NCBI GenBank assembly: GCA_009667805.1
Contig: CM019071.1
Coordinates: forward strand, 43,090,250-43,154,249
Direction of reading: 5' to 3'
DNA from: Leptobrachium leishanense
Lineage: Eukaryota > Chordata > Amphibia > Anura > Megophryidae
Length of the DNA stretch: 64,000 nucleotides
Part shown: positions 48,552 through 58,881 of the stretch, in pieces
How positions within the stretch are numbered: the stretch's first letter is position 1
How the letters are laid out: the number at the start of each line of letters is the position of its first letter
The notes under the pieces: generated by a model
Database searches by the model: none
Told to the model about the DNA's origin: nothing
What the model saw: only the letters and a program-made list of their open reading frames with translations
Made by a program: the position numbers and the translations under genes

Positions 48552-49961
48552 CAGGGGATAATTCCTCTTCATCCTCTCCTACCATAACCGGCACGGGAGA
48601 CGATTCCCCCTCCTTTGGTGTCAACTCAGGTTGAGGAGCTAGGACATTCACATCAGTTACAACTTTCTCATTTTGAACACATTTTAGCAACTCATCATTA
48701 ACAGTGTCCACAGTCATGTTTGGTGGGGGTGACCCTGAATTGTTCCCCAGTTTGATGGGCAGTTCAGTTTGTGCCAAGCACCACAGATCAACAAACAAGG
48801 GGCAGTACTGTCCCACAATCACATCAAGTATCAGAGTACTCCCCACTCCGACCTCTTGGGTGACCGAAGTATTCCTGGCGGAAATGGTGACAGGGATCAA
48901 CGGGTACTCCCGGGTATCCCATGGATACAGACAACCCGGAGAGTTCTTTGTACTGGACCGAGCCTTCCGACTACCCGAGCATGCACCAGGGTGACCATAC
49001 TCCCACAGTCCAGGAGAGCTTTGGCTGGGTGGTGATTCACCCACACAGTACATTCAAACTGCCCCCCTCTAGGTCAAGGTGGGTAGTGCACGTTGTGAGG
49101 GTGTAGAAGGACACTCTCCGAGCGGATCCACACTCCTTGGGCTCCTCCTGTAGCAGACACTGCGCCCGGGTATGGCCCCAGGCTCGACACCTCCAACACT
49201 GTATATCTCCAGCAGTTCGGGTAGTGACAGGCCTCTGCAGAACCGAGGAAGATGATTTTGGGGTGCTGGTTCCTGGGACCAGTGACGCTTCCTTCCGAGG
49301 AACTGAAGCAGACCTCACAGGCGGTGGCAAAACTGGTCCTCGATGACTGGCTGGTCTGAGCAGGTCCTCCACCACAGTGTATCTCTCCACCATCTCGACT
49401 ACCAGTGCTGCAGTCTTGGGGTCCCCATGGCTCACCCAGTGCTGTAGATCCTTTGGTAGAGACCTCAGGTAGTGGACCATCACAACCCTTTCGACCATTT
49501 GCTCTCTCTCTAGTCAGGGTCTCTGGCTGCAACCACTTTTTAACCAGCGGTCCAAGTCGTGCATCTGGTACCGGGATGGCTGGTCAGGGCAGTACTTCCA
49601 GCAGTGAACACGTTGAGCCGGACAGCAACAGTTACCCCAAGGTGGGCCAGAACCTCAGCTTTCAGCTGGTCATAATTCTTTGCATCTTCTAGGGGCAGGT
49701 CAAAATATGCCATTTGAGGGTCTCCTGTCAGAAAAGAGGCAATGAGACCGGCCCATTGGTATTGGGGCCACCCCTCTCTTTCAGCAGTCCATTCAAACGT
49801 GGTGAGAAATGCTTCCACATCATCACTGGGAGACAACTTTTGCAGGAAGTGACTGGACTTTATGGAGACATGGTTACCAACAGCGACCACTGCTTGATCA
49901 CGTCCAGGTGCAAGTTGCTGCATGGCCTCCTGCAGGCAGTGATCTGCGTCTGTGTGGCTAC
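48552..49961 (-). pseudogene. Gmr1-like gag with SCAN-like domain, zinc knuckle and protease
   Basis: Minus strand, N to C: capsid-like segment (FEWTAEREGWPQYQWAGLIA, 49800-49720), then after a frameshift a SCAN-like helical segment (MVHYLRSLPKDLQHWVSHGD, about 49480-49420), a CCHC knuckle (CWRCRAWGHTRAQC, near 49200) and an aspartic protease (ALLDCGSMVTLVHARVV, near 48990). The protease active site reads DCG rather than DTG or DSG. A SCAN-like capsid domain fits the published view that the vertebrate SCAN domain came from Gmr1-like gag. The 5' end is cut by the hAT element at 49962. Frameshifts make it a pseudogene. Confidence 0.8.
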
Positions 49962-50484
49962 TAGGGATGAGCCAAACACCCCCCGAGTTCGGTTCGGGCC
50001 CGAACCCGAATTTTTCCAAATGTTCAGGTCCGAACCCGAATCCGAACCCCATGGGGCTGAAAATTCAGTTTTTAGAGTGCCCTCCAAGAGGGCATACATG
50101 CTACGTATTTGCCATAAAAGGTGTATGGGGGTCCGGGTAGTGCCCTGGGGGACAGGAAACAAGGACAAAAAGTAAAAAAAAAAACGTTTTTAAAGGGACA
50201 GTGAGTTTTCCATGAAATAAGGGTTAAAAATAAAAACGAAAAATTCCTTCAAATATTGTGCCTACGAAGTCCCCATAACCTGCCCGTGAAGTGGCTGATT
50301 TGTAGGATGTATAGAAACACTTAAAACCAAAAAAATGATGTTTCAAATGACGGTAAATGCTTTTCCTTTAATCTATCTATAAACAACTGCTTGGGACGGC
50401 AGTCCGTATGAAAAGAGGAGACATTTTCATACACGCAGAAAAAGTTTACTGATTTTTTTGGCTAAATTATTGTGAAACTTAAGC
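49962..50484. mobile_element. hAT element with TAGGGATGA end (copy B4), left part
   Basis: A TAGGGATGAGCC end interrupts the Gmr1-like gag. The preceding eight bases are GTGGCTAC. The interior matches B2 and B3 until 50484, where a TAGGGATGTGC end begins. The right end with a second GTGGCTAC is not found in the window. Confidence 0.8.
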
Positions 50485-51014
50485 TAGGGATGTGCACCGA
50501 TTTTTTTTTCGATTCGATTCGATTTTTCGAATTTTTAAACTTTTCGATTCGGCTCGTTTCGACTGCTTTTTGTTTCGATTCGGTTCGGCTCGATTCGGTT
50601 TTCGGGTACATTTATTTTTCGGAATATCGACCATTTTTCGTATTTTCGGGTCACTTCACTAGGTTTCTGTATCGACTTTTCGTTATTTCGGAAATTTTCG
50701 TTTTTCGGAATTGTACATGGTTTGCGGCATATCGCCCATTTTTCGTTTTTCGGAACTTTTCGTTTTTCGGAATTGTACATGGTTTTCGGCATATCGCCCA
50801 TTTTTCGTTTTTCGGAACTTTTCGTTTTTCGGAACGTCTGTTCTCGTTTCAAAGCTGTCTAACTCTATTCGTTTTGATGAAAACTACTATGGTTTACTTT
50901 TTTAATACTACTTTATATATTTTTTATAATAAATTTTTGGTTTGTTTTTCGGATCCGATAATTCATTCATTCTGTCGATACGATAATTCTGGCGATTCTA
51001 TCGTGTTTTTTTAA
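50485..51014. mobile_element. hAT-like TAGGGATGTGC element (copy C2), left end
   Basis: It begins TAGGGATGTGCACCG with a T-rich tract and many TTCG motifs, as in copies C1 and C3. A 60-bp block around TTTTTCGGAATTGTACATGG is duplicated (50697 and 50765). It runs into a piggyBac-like element at 51015. No matching right end with the flank ACTTAAGC was found. Confidence 0.7.
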
Positions 51015-51018
51015 TTAA

Positions 51019-51704
51019 CCCTTTCGCTGCTGAGGCTTTTCCCGCCTCTGTGCTGAGCTCATTTTTACAGGTTTTGCTCATCATGTTTAAACGTGTTTTG
51101 AAGCTTATTTTAGTATATGACCCAGACATATTATATATCGTTCTTTCCGTCAGACTCGGCAGATTCATAATATGTCATTATTATATGTATACGTCATGAC
51201 CTGTCTGTATATTATAACAAAAAATGCAATAAAATATGATTTTTCAATAATTTACAACGTGTAAAGTGTTTTTTTTCACATTTTAACATGCGAGCAATTG
51301 CGGTTATATTTTTATGGGGTGCGCTTGTTAAAAAAATTAGAGATGGGGTCTCGTTACATTTTTTTTGGGGAAAATTACAAATTTTTTAACAAACGCACCG
51401 CATACAAAAATCATTAGTGCAGCATCATTGTTCACATTATAATTGAAATGGGAACAATATTGCTGCATTAACAAACCAAAAAAAGAAAAAAAAATTGTTT
51501 ATTTTTTTTTTATAAATTTTTTTAAATATTTTTTTATTTTTAATTTTTTTACAAACGTTTTTCACATTCGTGTTTGGTATCGTTGGCACGGCCATGCTCT
51601 GGCCGATCCAACAATACCAAACTTTAACCCCTAGCTGCCACGGATCGGGAGATAGGGGGTTCATTTTGGAACCCCCTATCTCCACCATTGGTGGCAGCTA
51701 GGGG
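51019..51704. mobile_element. Non-autonomous piggyBac-like element
   Basis: TTAA flanks both sides (51015-51018 and 51705-51708). The ends are CCCTTTCGCTGCTGAGGC and CAGCTAGGGG. A hairpin around CCCCCTATCTCCACCATTGG lies near the right end. TTAA duplication and a CCCTTT start fit the piggyBac superfamily. There is no transposase. A second copy is at 53157 and an old minus copy at 31230. Confidence 0.75.
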
Positions 51705-51708
51705 TTAA

Positions 51709-52353
51709 CTAGGGGTGCTATGCACGATGACGCCAGTCCTCAGGGGGAGTTCCCGGAAGCTTGGCCGACATCCGACATCCTCATGGATATGCCCCAGCTC
51801 CTCATGGATATTGCCCCAGCACCTCGTGGATATGCCCCAGCTCCTCGTGGACATGCCCCAGCTCCTCGTGGACATGCCCCAGCTCCTCGTGGACATGCCC
51901 CAGCTCCTCGTGGATATGCCCCAGCTCACACATGGATTTGCCCCAGCTCCTCGTGGATATGCCCCAGCTCCTCCTGGATATGCCCCAGCACATGGAATGC
52001 CCCAGCTCCTCATGGATATGCCCCAGCTCCTCATGGATTTGCCCCAGCACATGGAATGCCCCAGCACCTCATGATAATGGCCCCAGCTCACCTCCGCTGC
52101 CTTTTTCGCTCCCTCAGAGTGTCCGGCGGCGCGGAGCTTGGGCGCTCGCCAGGGGGAGCCATGTGACCAGCTGCGATTGGCTGGTGACGTGTTTCCTCCA
52201 GGCGAGCGCCGAAGCTGCATGCTTCGGACGCTCGCAGGGAGCGAAAAACGTGGCGGAGGGTGAGACACCCGCCCTTAGGGTGACGGTGTCACCCTAAAGG
52301 CGGGTATCACCTGGTGCGGGCCGCACCCCCCGCCCCCACGTAGCGACGCCACT
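51709..52353. repeat. hAT-like copy D2 with GCCCCAGCTC tandem repeats
   Basis: The right end GTGCGGGCCGCACC, then GACGCCACTG (52353) matches copy D1. The interior 51780-52085 is a tandem repeat of GCCCCAGCTCCTCGTGGATAT-like units, a GC-richer relative of the 23-bp satellite at 23630. A following block (TCGCTCCCTCAGAGTGTCC) resembles the cap blocks of that satellite. The left end is unclear. Confidence 0.65.
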
Positions 52354-52414
52354 GGTATATACATTTAACGGCCGCACGCCCACGGACTTACTCTATCCAA
52401 ACAAAGTTCAGAAT

Positions 52415-52522
52415 GATGTGAAACATTGGGACTTTTTGGATAGATTTCGATTTTCGACTATCCAGAAGTCAAAAAAATAAAAATGGTCGAAATCTAATGC
52501 AAAAGTCCTGATGTTTCACATC
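52415..52522. repeat. Short foldback, about 45-bp arms
   Basis: GATGTGAAACATTGGGAC at 52415 is mirrored by GTCCTGATGTTTCACATC ending at 52522. The inner arms TAGATTTCGA and TCGAAATCTA also pair. It could form a hairpin. No coding potential. Confidence 0.7.
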
Positions 52523-53156
52523 GGGATGTCAGATATTAATAGGCTTGTGCACCGATTTTTTTTTCGGTTCGATTCGGTTTCGATTTGTTCTGATGTTTAA
52601 AATTTTCGATTGTGTACATTTTTTTGAAATATCGACCATTTTTCGTATTTTCGGGTCACTTTGCTCGTTTTTTGTATCGACTTTTCGTGATTTCGGAAAT
52701 TTTCTTTTTTTTCGGAACGTCTGTTCTCCTCGTTTCAAAGTGTCTAACTCTATTCGTTTTGATGTAAAGTACTATGGTTTACTTTTTTATACTTTATATA
52801 TTTTTTAATAAAATTTTTGTTTTTTTTCGGATCCGATAATTCATTCTGTCGATACGATAATTCTGGCGATTCTATCGTGTTTTTTTTTTTATTAAATAAA
52901 GATCCTTTTTTTCTTATGAATATACATTTCACAACTTTATTTATTTAATCACATTAAAAAAATGGTATGAAAGCCAAGAACAAAAAAAAAAGAACAAAAC
53001 GATTTAAAAAACGGTAAACTGACCCGAATGGTCTGACTTTAAAAATAAAAACCAGAACAAAAATGTTTTAAAACGGAAAAATAGTTGATCAAAATGATCT
53101 GAAATGAAAAAAATAATAAAATAAAATGATTTAAAACAGACAAAAATATAAATTAA

Positions 53157-53847
53157 CCCTTTCGCTGCTGAGGCATTTCACGGCTTCCCTTCACGCCTGT
53201 GTTCCTCACTGCGGTCTGCTGCTGAGCTAATTTTTAACAGTTTCGCTCCTCTTGTTTAAACGCGTTTTGAAGCCTTCTTTTATAATATGACCCAGACATG
53301 TTATATATCGTTCTTTCCGGCAGACTCGGTAGATGATTCATAATATATCATTATCATATGTATGCGTCATGTCCTGTCTGTATATTATAACAAAAAATGC
53401 AATAAAATTAGAATTTTCAATGTTTGTTTTACAAGGTGTAAAGTGTTTTTTTCACATTTTAACATGCGAGTGTTTGCGGTTATATTTTATGAGTTGCGTT
53501 TGTTAAAAAAAATTGAAAAGGGGACTTGTTATATTTTTTTGGGTGACAATTACACTATTTTTAACAAACGCACCCCATACAAAAATCCTTAGTGCAGCAT
53601 CATTGTTCACATTATAATTGAAATGGCAACAATATTGCTGCATTAACAAAACAAAACAAAAAACCTGTTTTTTTTATTTTTATTTAAATTTTTTAAAATT
53701 TTTAACATTGTCATGTTTGGTATTGTTGGAAAGGCCATGCTCTGGTCGATCCAAAGATACCAAACATTAACCAACCGATAGCTGCCGCGGATCGGGAGAT
53801 AGGGTTCCAATGAACCTCCTATCTCCACCATTGGTCACAGTTAGGGG
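53157..53847. mobile_element. Non-autonomous piggyBac-like element, second copy
   Basis: TTAA flanks at 53153-53156 and 53848-53851. It aligns with 51019-51704 along its whole length, including the TGTTATATATCGTTCTTTCC and ATATTGCTGCATTAAC blocks. Non-coding. Confidence 0.75.
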
Positions 53848-53851
53848 TTAA

Positions 53852-54460
53852 CTCCAAAACTGACGTCATTGTGACGAGGTCTTGGGACTGTCAGCAGCTG
53901 CTGTTCCCCCACGCTGTTGTCTTCCTGCAAAGACATGACCATGTTGGCGGGCAGCGTCTTATCGGGCAGCGGTGGGAGAGAGAGAGCTCATAGCTGGGAG
54001 GAGGTGTTGTGTGAAGCTGCAAACAGGGACAAATAAACTAGACCTGAGCCGCACTGAGGATCTTTGGGTTGTGTCGGAGAAGACTTCACGCAGTGCTGCC
54101 ATCAATATTTTTTGATAAATTCTTGGTTATACAATGAATGTGACTGTGGACAAAAATCTGTGTTGTTGTGACATCGCCTAAGCTTAACAAAAAACCAGGC
54201 CACATCGGTAATCAAATCTCAAGGCCGTACAACAAGGTTGTGTTAGTGTGTGACATTTTTTGGCCAGGCAGGAAGTGTAGAATGTGCAGTCACATTCATG
54301 GCCACAAATATGTTGACAAATTTATGACAAAGGGTCCATAGAAATGTCAATACATTTATGTACATATAATTTTAACAGTGTGGAAACCAAGCAATACATA
54401 TTAACTTATTAAGTAAGGAAAAGCAACGCACACAAACAGGAAAATAGTGAAAAAATAGAA
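53852..54460. other. No recognisable gene
   Basis: A moderately GC-rich stretch (53852-54090) followed by A/T-rich sequence. I see no convincing exon or known repeat. It is downstream of the minus-strand gene at 54755-56639. Confidence 0.4.
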
Positions 54461-54462
54461 AA

Positions 54463-54468
54463 TTTATT
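54463..54468 (-). terminator. Possible polyadenylation signal of the five-exon gene
   Basis: AATAAA on the minus strand, about 290 bp after the stop codon at 54755. The 3' UTR implied by this signal would include the antisense paralogue fragment at 54500-54735. Confidence 0.4.
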
Positions 54469-54499
54469 TACAACATATGAACATAGGGAAGGGAACATG

Positions 54500-54735
54500 C
54501 CAAGGATGGCAAACTGCCCAACAAGTTACTGGCATTTGAGGAGATGTTGGAGCTGGTCCGCATCTTGGATTGCAAAGATTACGATTGCTGTAAGGGCCCT
54601 TACGGCAGGAAGAATAACAGCCGCAAGGATCGTATCCTTGAAAAGCTACGCACCACCATCCTGGAGCTGTTCGGGAAGGACTGGACGAAGGACCATCTCC
54701 GAAAATGCGAGCAGGAGCAGCTGAGGCACATTCTG
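54500..54735 (+). pseudogene. Inverted fragment paralogous to exon 1 of the five-exon gene
   Basis: The plus strand encodes EMLELVRILDCKDYDCCKGP, then RKDRILEKLRTTILELFGKD and a QEQLRHI end. This closely matches residues 36-102 of the five-exon gene on the opposite strand, with about 8 codons deleted near RWSDLKV. It lies immediately downstream of that gene's last exon. It has no splice donor or start of its own that I can support. A transcript of the gene reading into this segment would contain sequence complementary to its own exon 1. Confidence 0.75.
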
Positions 54736-54754
54736 GAGGAGGCTGCCACTGGTC

Positions 54755-56639
54755 TCACTGCTGCTCCAGGAGGTCTGCGGCATTGTTTATGTGCTCCCGC
54801 AGTTCCTGGAGCAGTTCCTGTAGGGCGTTGATGGCAGTAGCTGCCAGGCGAAGATCGCCGATCGCCTCCCGTCGGCGTCTGGCTTCTCCTTCTATATATC
54901 CAATAAATGAAAGAAGGAAAATACAGTAAGTAAAGCAGGTTTCTATTTTTGACTGAAAGTCTTGAAAAAATATAACAGTAGTATATACCAGAGCTGGCGG
55001 CCTCCTGAGGCTCCGACTCCTCCGACTCCTCCGACTCCTCCCCCACCACCACCGTCTGCATATCCAGTGCTATATGTAAGAAATTAAAGAAATAAAAAAT
55101 ACAGTAAACAAACCTGGACTGGCGGCCTCCTGCTGCTCCGGCTCCCTCTCTCCATCATCACCATCCTCCTCTTCCTCCTCCTGCTCCTCCTCTTCCTCCT
55201 CCTGCTCCTCTTGTGCTATACATAAAAAAATTAAATTAAAATACAGTAAACAAAAAATGTTTCTGTTTTTGACCAAAAGTCGTTGCAAAATAAAACAGTA
55301 TATACCAGCGCTGGTGGACGCCCGTGGCTCCTCCTCCTCCTCCACTGGGGCACTGGTCCCTGCCTGGGCAGATTCTGCGGCCTTCTTCCTGTCTTCTGCC
55401 AAATCCAAAAAATAACACGTAAATAATGAAGACTGGAAAAAATGGTATATCTATACACTATATTGCCGAAAGTATTGCGACACCCTCCACTACCCCACTA
55501 CCAGCTTGACCCACCACTACTCCCATCTCATTGTTCTAAAGTCACAAAATATTTATTTATTTCCTCTGCACAGACATATATTACCATTCATTATATATTT
55601 TTTTCAGAAGTAAACATTACGTTTATTCAATAAAAACTATTATTTGTGTTGTGTGCGTACAAAACGCATTGTGTGACTGCTTTTAGTTATTTATAGAAGG
55701 CCTCAGCCTCAGTTTCACTTTCAGTTTCTGTGAATAAAACTGGATATTGCAGAAACAACAACAGAAATCCACCATTTTGTTTTGAAATTTGCATCTAAAG
55801 CATTCAATGACACTGCTGCAGCAGCTGCTGAGGCTGTATTGAACGCAGCTCTGTTTGGATGCACTTTCAGAAGAACTACATGTCCCATCCTTTCACTTAG
55901 CAGAGACGCAGAGATTTTTATTGATGCGCAGGTGGGATCCAATATTGGGCAAGCTGCGGGTCATCTCGTATGCATCACTCAATCACAACAACCTCCCCCC
56001 CCAGCACACTACAGTACACACAGTGCCAAAAGAAATCCAGCATTGTAACTTCATCTACATACATCAAATGTCACAATTTTCACGAATACGTAAAATCACA
56101 AAAAGGAAGAGCTATGGCAAAAATGCATGTATGACGAGTCGTGAAACCGCAAACCTATACACAATCACATTGCATGAAAAAAGGACTAGATAAATCAGCG
56201 TATTTCTGTGCACATTAGCACATGCAAGCACATTATTATTATTATACAGGATTTATATAGCGCCAACAGTTTGTGCAGCGCTTTACAATATAACATGACA
56301 CTTACGTTTGGCTATGACGCGCCGGATGCGTCTCAGCTGCTTCTGCTCGCGTACTTTCAAATCAGACCAGCGTTTCCTGAGCTGGTCCTTCGTCCGGTCC
56401 TTCCCAAACAACTCCAAAATGGTGGTGCGTAGCTTCTCTAAGATACGATCCTTCCTGGCGTTAGACTTCCTGCGGTAAGGGCCCTTACTGCAATCATAAT
56501 CTTTACTATCAAAGATCCGGACCAGCTCCAACATCAATTCAAACGCCATATTGCTGGCCCGTTTCTTCCTGGGTGCCGGTGGTTCATCATGGAGAGATGA
56601 TGAGGTGCTTGAATGGCACTCATCTCTTGCAGCGTCCAT
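54755..56639 (-). CDS. Intact five-exon gene: Myb/SANT-like N-terminus, acidic middle, helical C-terminus
   Basis: Minus-strand exons: 56639-56306, 55395-55306, 55215-55114, 55069-54989, 54891-54755. All junctions are GT-AG and all introns are phase 1. Lengths 334, 90, 102, 81 and 137 nt sum to 248 codons including TGA, without a stop or frameshift. Exon 1 encodes a basic patch (PAPRKKRAS) and a helical region with ELMLELVRIFDSKDYDC and DQLRKRWSDLKVREQKQLRR, resembling trihelix/Myb-SANT-like DNA-binding domains such as the accessory proteins of Harbinger transposons. Exons 2-4 are short, repeated-looking and acidic (EEEEE runs). Exon 5 encodes EARRRREAIGDLRLAATAIN and a leucine-rich helix (LQELLQELREHINN). 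I infer a nuclear DNA-binding or adaptor protein. It could be a captured host gene, a domesticated protein or an orphaned Harbinger accessory gene; no transposase is nearby. Confidence 0.7.
55452..55490 (+). repeat. Tc1-type terminus fragment in intron 1
   Basis: ACACTATATTGCCGAAAGTA followed by TTGCGACACC is a familiar end of a vertebrate Tc1/mariner family. No opposite end is seen in the intron. Confidence 0.5.
56218..56298 (+). repeat. Interspersed repeat abutting the exon 1 donor
   Basis: ATTATTATTATACAGG, then TTTATATAGCGCCAAC and GCGCTTTACAATATAAC form a repeat common in fish and frog genomes (recollection). Its edge lies within about ten bases of the GTAAGT donor of the five-exon gene. 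Confidence 0.55.
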
Positions 56640-56709
56640 TATGATGAATAATAAAAACAATATTTTGTTCAAAAAGTTGTCAATAAAACTGGCTCAATAA
56701 AGTTACGAC

Positions 56710-56740
56710 ATGCGCGCGCGCGCGCGCATGCATGCGCGAC
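56710..56740. repeat. Alternating CG tract upstream of five-exon gene
   Basis: TGCGCGCGCGCGCGCGCATG and a following GCATGCGCG lie about 70 bp upstream of the start codon on the minus strand. Alternating purine-pyrimidine CG tracts can adopt Z-DNA. Any promoter role is inference. Confidence 0.6.
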
Positions 56741-57312
56741 CCGCGGACGAATCGGATCTGGGCCAAATACGAAAATTCTTATCGGATCATTGGAAACAAT
56801 ACAAAAATTTACAGAATCAGCGATATAACCGATACTAGTTAAATATACGATGTCCAGACTTACCGAAATGGAACCGAAATCCCGAATGGAACTGAAATCA
56901 TGAATAGAGGGAAATAAATTTCGATTTGACACATTTCAAGTCCATTCGAAAATTCTGAAAAAAATTTCGATTTGGCAAATTTTTCGTTTTTTCGGAAAGT
57001 CTGTTCTCGTTTCAAAGCAATAGATTTCGATTTGACACATTTCAAGTCCATTCGAAAATTCCGAAAAATTTTCCATTTGGTAAATTTTTCGTTTTTTCGG
57101 AAAGTCTGTTCTCGTTTCAAAGCAATAGATTTCGATTTGACACATTTCAAGTCCATTCGAAATTCCGAAAATTTTTCGATTCGGCTCGGAAAACAGTTCG
57201 GATTCGACTTTTTCGGATCTAAAAAATTTCGGAATTTCGGCCGCATCGAAAGACCCGAATCGGGAAATTTCGTGAAAATCCGAAATTCCGAAACCCGAAA
57301 CGCACATCCCTA

Positions 57313-58553
57313 ATCTCCTCTGTCTCGTCTTTTTTCCAAGCTGTACATGTTAAGATCATTAAGCCTTCCTGGTAACTTTTCTCCTTCAAGCCGTACACCA
57401 TTTTAGTAGCCCTTCTCTGAACTCTCTCTAAGATGTCTATATCCTTCTGGAATACGGTCTCCAGTACTGCACACAGTACTCCAAGTGAGGTCTCACCAGT
57501 GCTCTGTACAGTGGCATGAGCACTTCCCTTTTCCTACTGCTAATACCTCTCCCTACACAACCAAGCATTCTGCTAGCATTTCTGCTGCTCTATTACATTG
57601 ACTACTTACCCTTAGATCCTCTGAAATAATGACCCTAAATCCCTTTCCTCAGATGTTGAGGTTAGGACTGTATCAAATATTCTATATTCAGCCCTTGGGT
57701 TTTTACGTCCCAGGTGCATTATCTTGCACTTATCCACAATAAAACTCAATTGCCACAACTCCGACCATTTTTTTAGTTTACCTAAATCATTTGTCATTTG
57801 GCTGATCCCTCCAGGAACGTCAACCCTGTTGCAAATCTTTGTGTCATCAGCATAAAGACATACTTTTCCATTAATACCTTCTGCAATATCACTAATAAAA
57901 ATATTAAAGAGAATGGGTCCAAGTACTGACCCCTGAGGTACCCCACTGGTAACAAGACCAGTAACATATGAGTTTACAGAGGAGGAGGTTCTACAGCAGC
58001 TGTCTAAAGTAAAGACAAATAAGTCAATGGGGCCTGATGGGATCCACCCTAAATTATTAAAAGAGCTCAGTAATGTAATAGCAAAACCGTTAACAGATTT
58101 ATTTAACCAATCCTTGTTAACGGGAGTCGTCCCAGAAGACTGGAAATTAGCAAATGTTGTGCCCATTTACAAGAAGGTAGTAGGAGGAATCGGGGAACTA
58201 TAGGCCAGTTAGTCTTACGTCAGTAGTGGGGAAATTAATGGAAACCATGTTAAAGGAAAGGATTGTTGAACATCTAAAACACATAGATTACAGGATCAGA
58301 AACAACATGGGTTTACCTCAGGGAGATCATGCCAAACTAATCTTATTGATTTTTTTGATTGGGTAACAAAAATAATAGACACAGGTGGTGCAGTAGACAT
58401 TGCTTATTTACATTTCAGTAAGGCTTTTGATACTGTTCCCCATAGAAGGCTTATCAATAAATTGCAATCTTTGAGTTTGGATTCCAATATTGTTGAATGG
58501 ATTAGGCAGTGGCTGAGTGACAGACAACAGAGGGTTGTGGTAAATGGAGTATA
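57313..58553. pseudogene. CR1-like LINE with 5' inversion (twin priming)
   Basis: 57960-57313 on the minus strand encodes reverse transcriptase from [20 protein letters not shown] and YADDTKI through to the C-terminal SLEKRR-like block (W-K-K-D-E-T-E-E here). 57961-58553 on the plus strand encodes the preceding part: [33 protein letters not shown] and QQRVVVNGV. The two parts are consecutive in a normal CR1 protein but in opposite orientation here, with the most 5' residue at the junction. That is the outcome expected from twin priming. Stops and small frameshifts are present. The 3' end is cut by a hAT-like end at 57312. Confidence 0.85.
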
Positions 58554-58778
58554 AACACAATCAATTAAATAAATTATTTATCAATCTAGTAAAAAACCAT
58601 AGGTATCCTTAAAAAGACAACAAGGTACTGGGTTACATCATATATAAGATATGCGGAATTACTGAATATTATACTCTCGCATCATGCTTATTGTAACCCA
58701 GTACCTTGTTGTCTTTTAAGGATACCTATGGTTTTTTACTAGATTGATAAATAATTTATTTAATTGATTGTGTTTATA
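58551..58778. repeat. Short palindrome upstream of a hammerhead-like motif
   Basis: Arms of about 88 bp (58551-58638 and 58690-58778) are near-perfect inverses, for example ACCATAGGTATCCTTA and TAAGGATACCTATGGT. The loop is about 50 bp. The right side continues into the motif at 58882. It interrupts the CR1 frame. This may be a smaller or truncated relative of the palindromic elements. Confidence 0.75.
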
Positions 58779-58881
58779 CTTAATTGCACTAATTAGGCTT
58801 ATTACCCAGCAGCCTTTCTGCGGGAGTTGAAATGAGCAATGTAGTTATACAGTATATAGTGTCTGTGCATACTGTGAAGAT

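Larger units (their letters stand above)
52540..57312. mobile_element. Large hAT-like C-type element containing a gene (boundaries tentative)
   Basis: The left end TAGGCTTGTGCACCG is at 52540 and a right end GCACATCCCTA is at 57312, both with TTCG-rich flanks typical of this family. The flanking octamers (GATATTAA and ATCTCCTC) do not match. The two ends may therefore belong to different copies, for example the 50485 element. Inside lie a piggyBac-like element (53157-53847) and an intact five-exon gene (54755-56639). Confidence 0.5.

Noticed and set aside
49962..50484. Complete boundaries for hAT copy B4
   Set aside because: No second GTGGCTAC with a CATCCCTA end is visible, so only the left end is supported.
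54497..54831. Plus-strand gene at 54497
   Set aside because: It is an inverted fragment of exon 1 of the minus-strand gene with a deletion in the conserved region and no splice signals of its own.
52540..57312. Calling 52540-57312 a confirmed single hAT transposon with a cargo gene
   Set aside because: The flanking octamers do not match (GATATTAA, ATCTCCTC), and a second left end at 50485 competes. Kept only as tentative.
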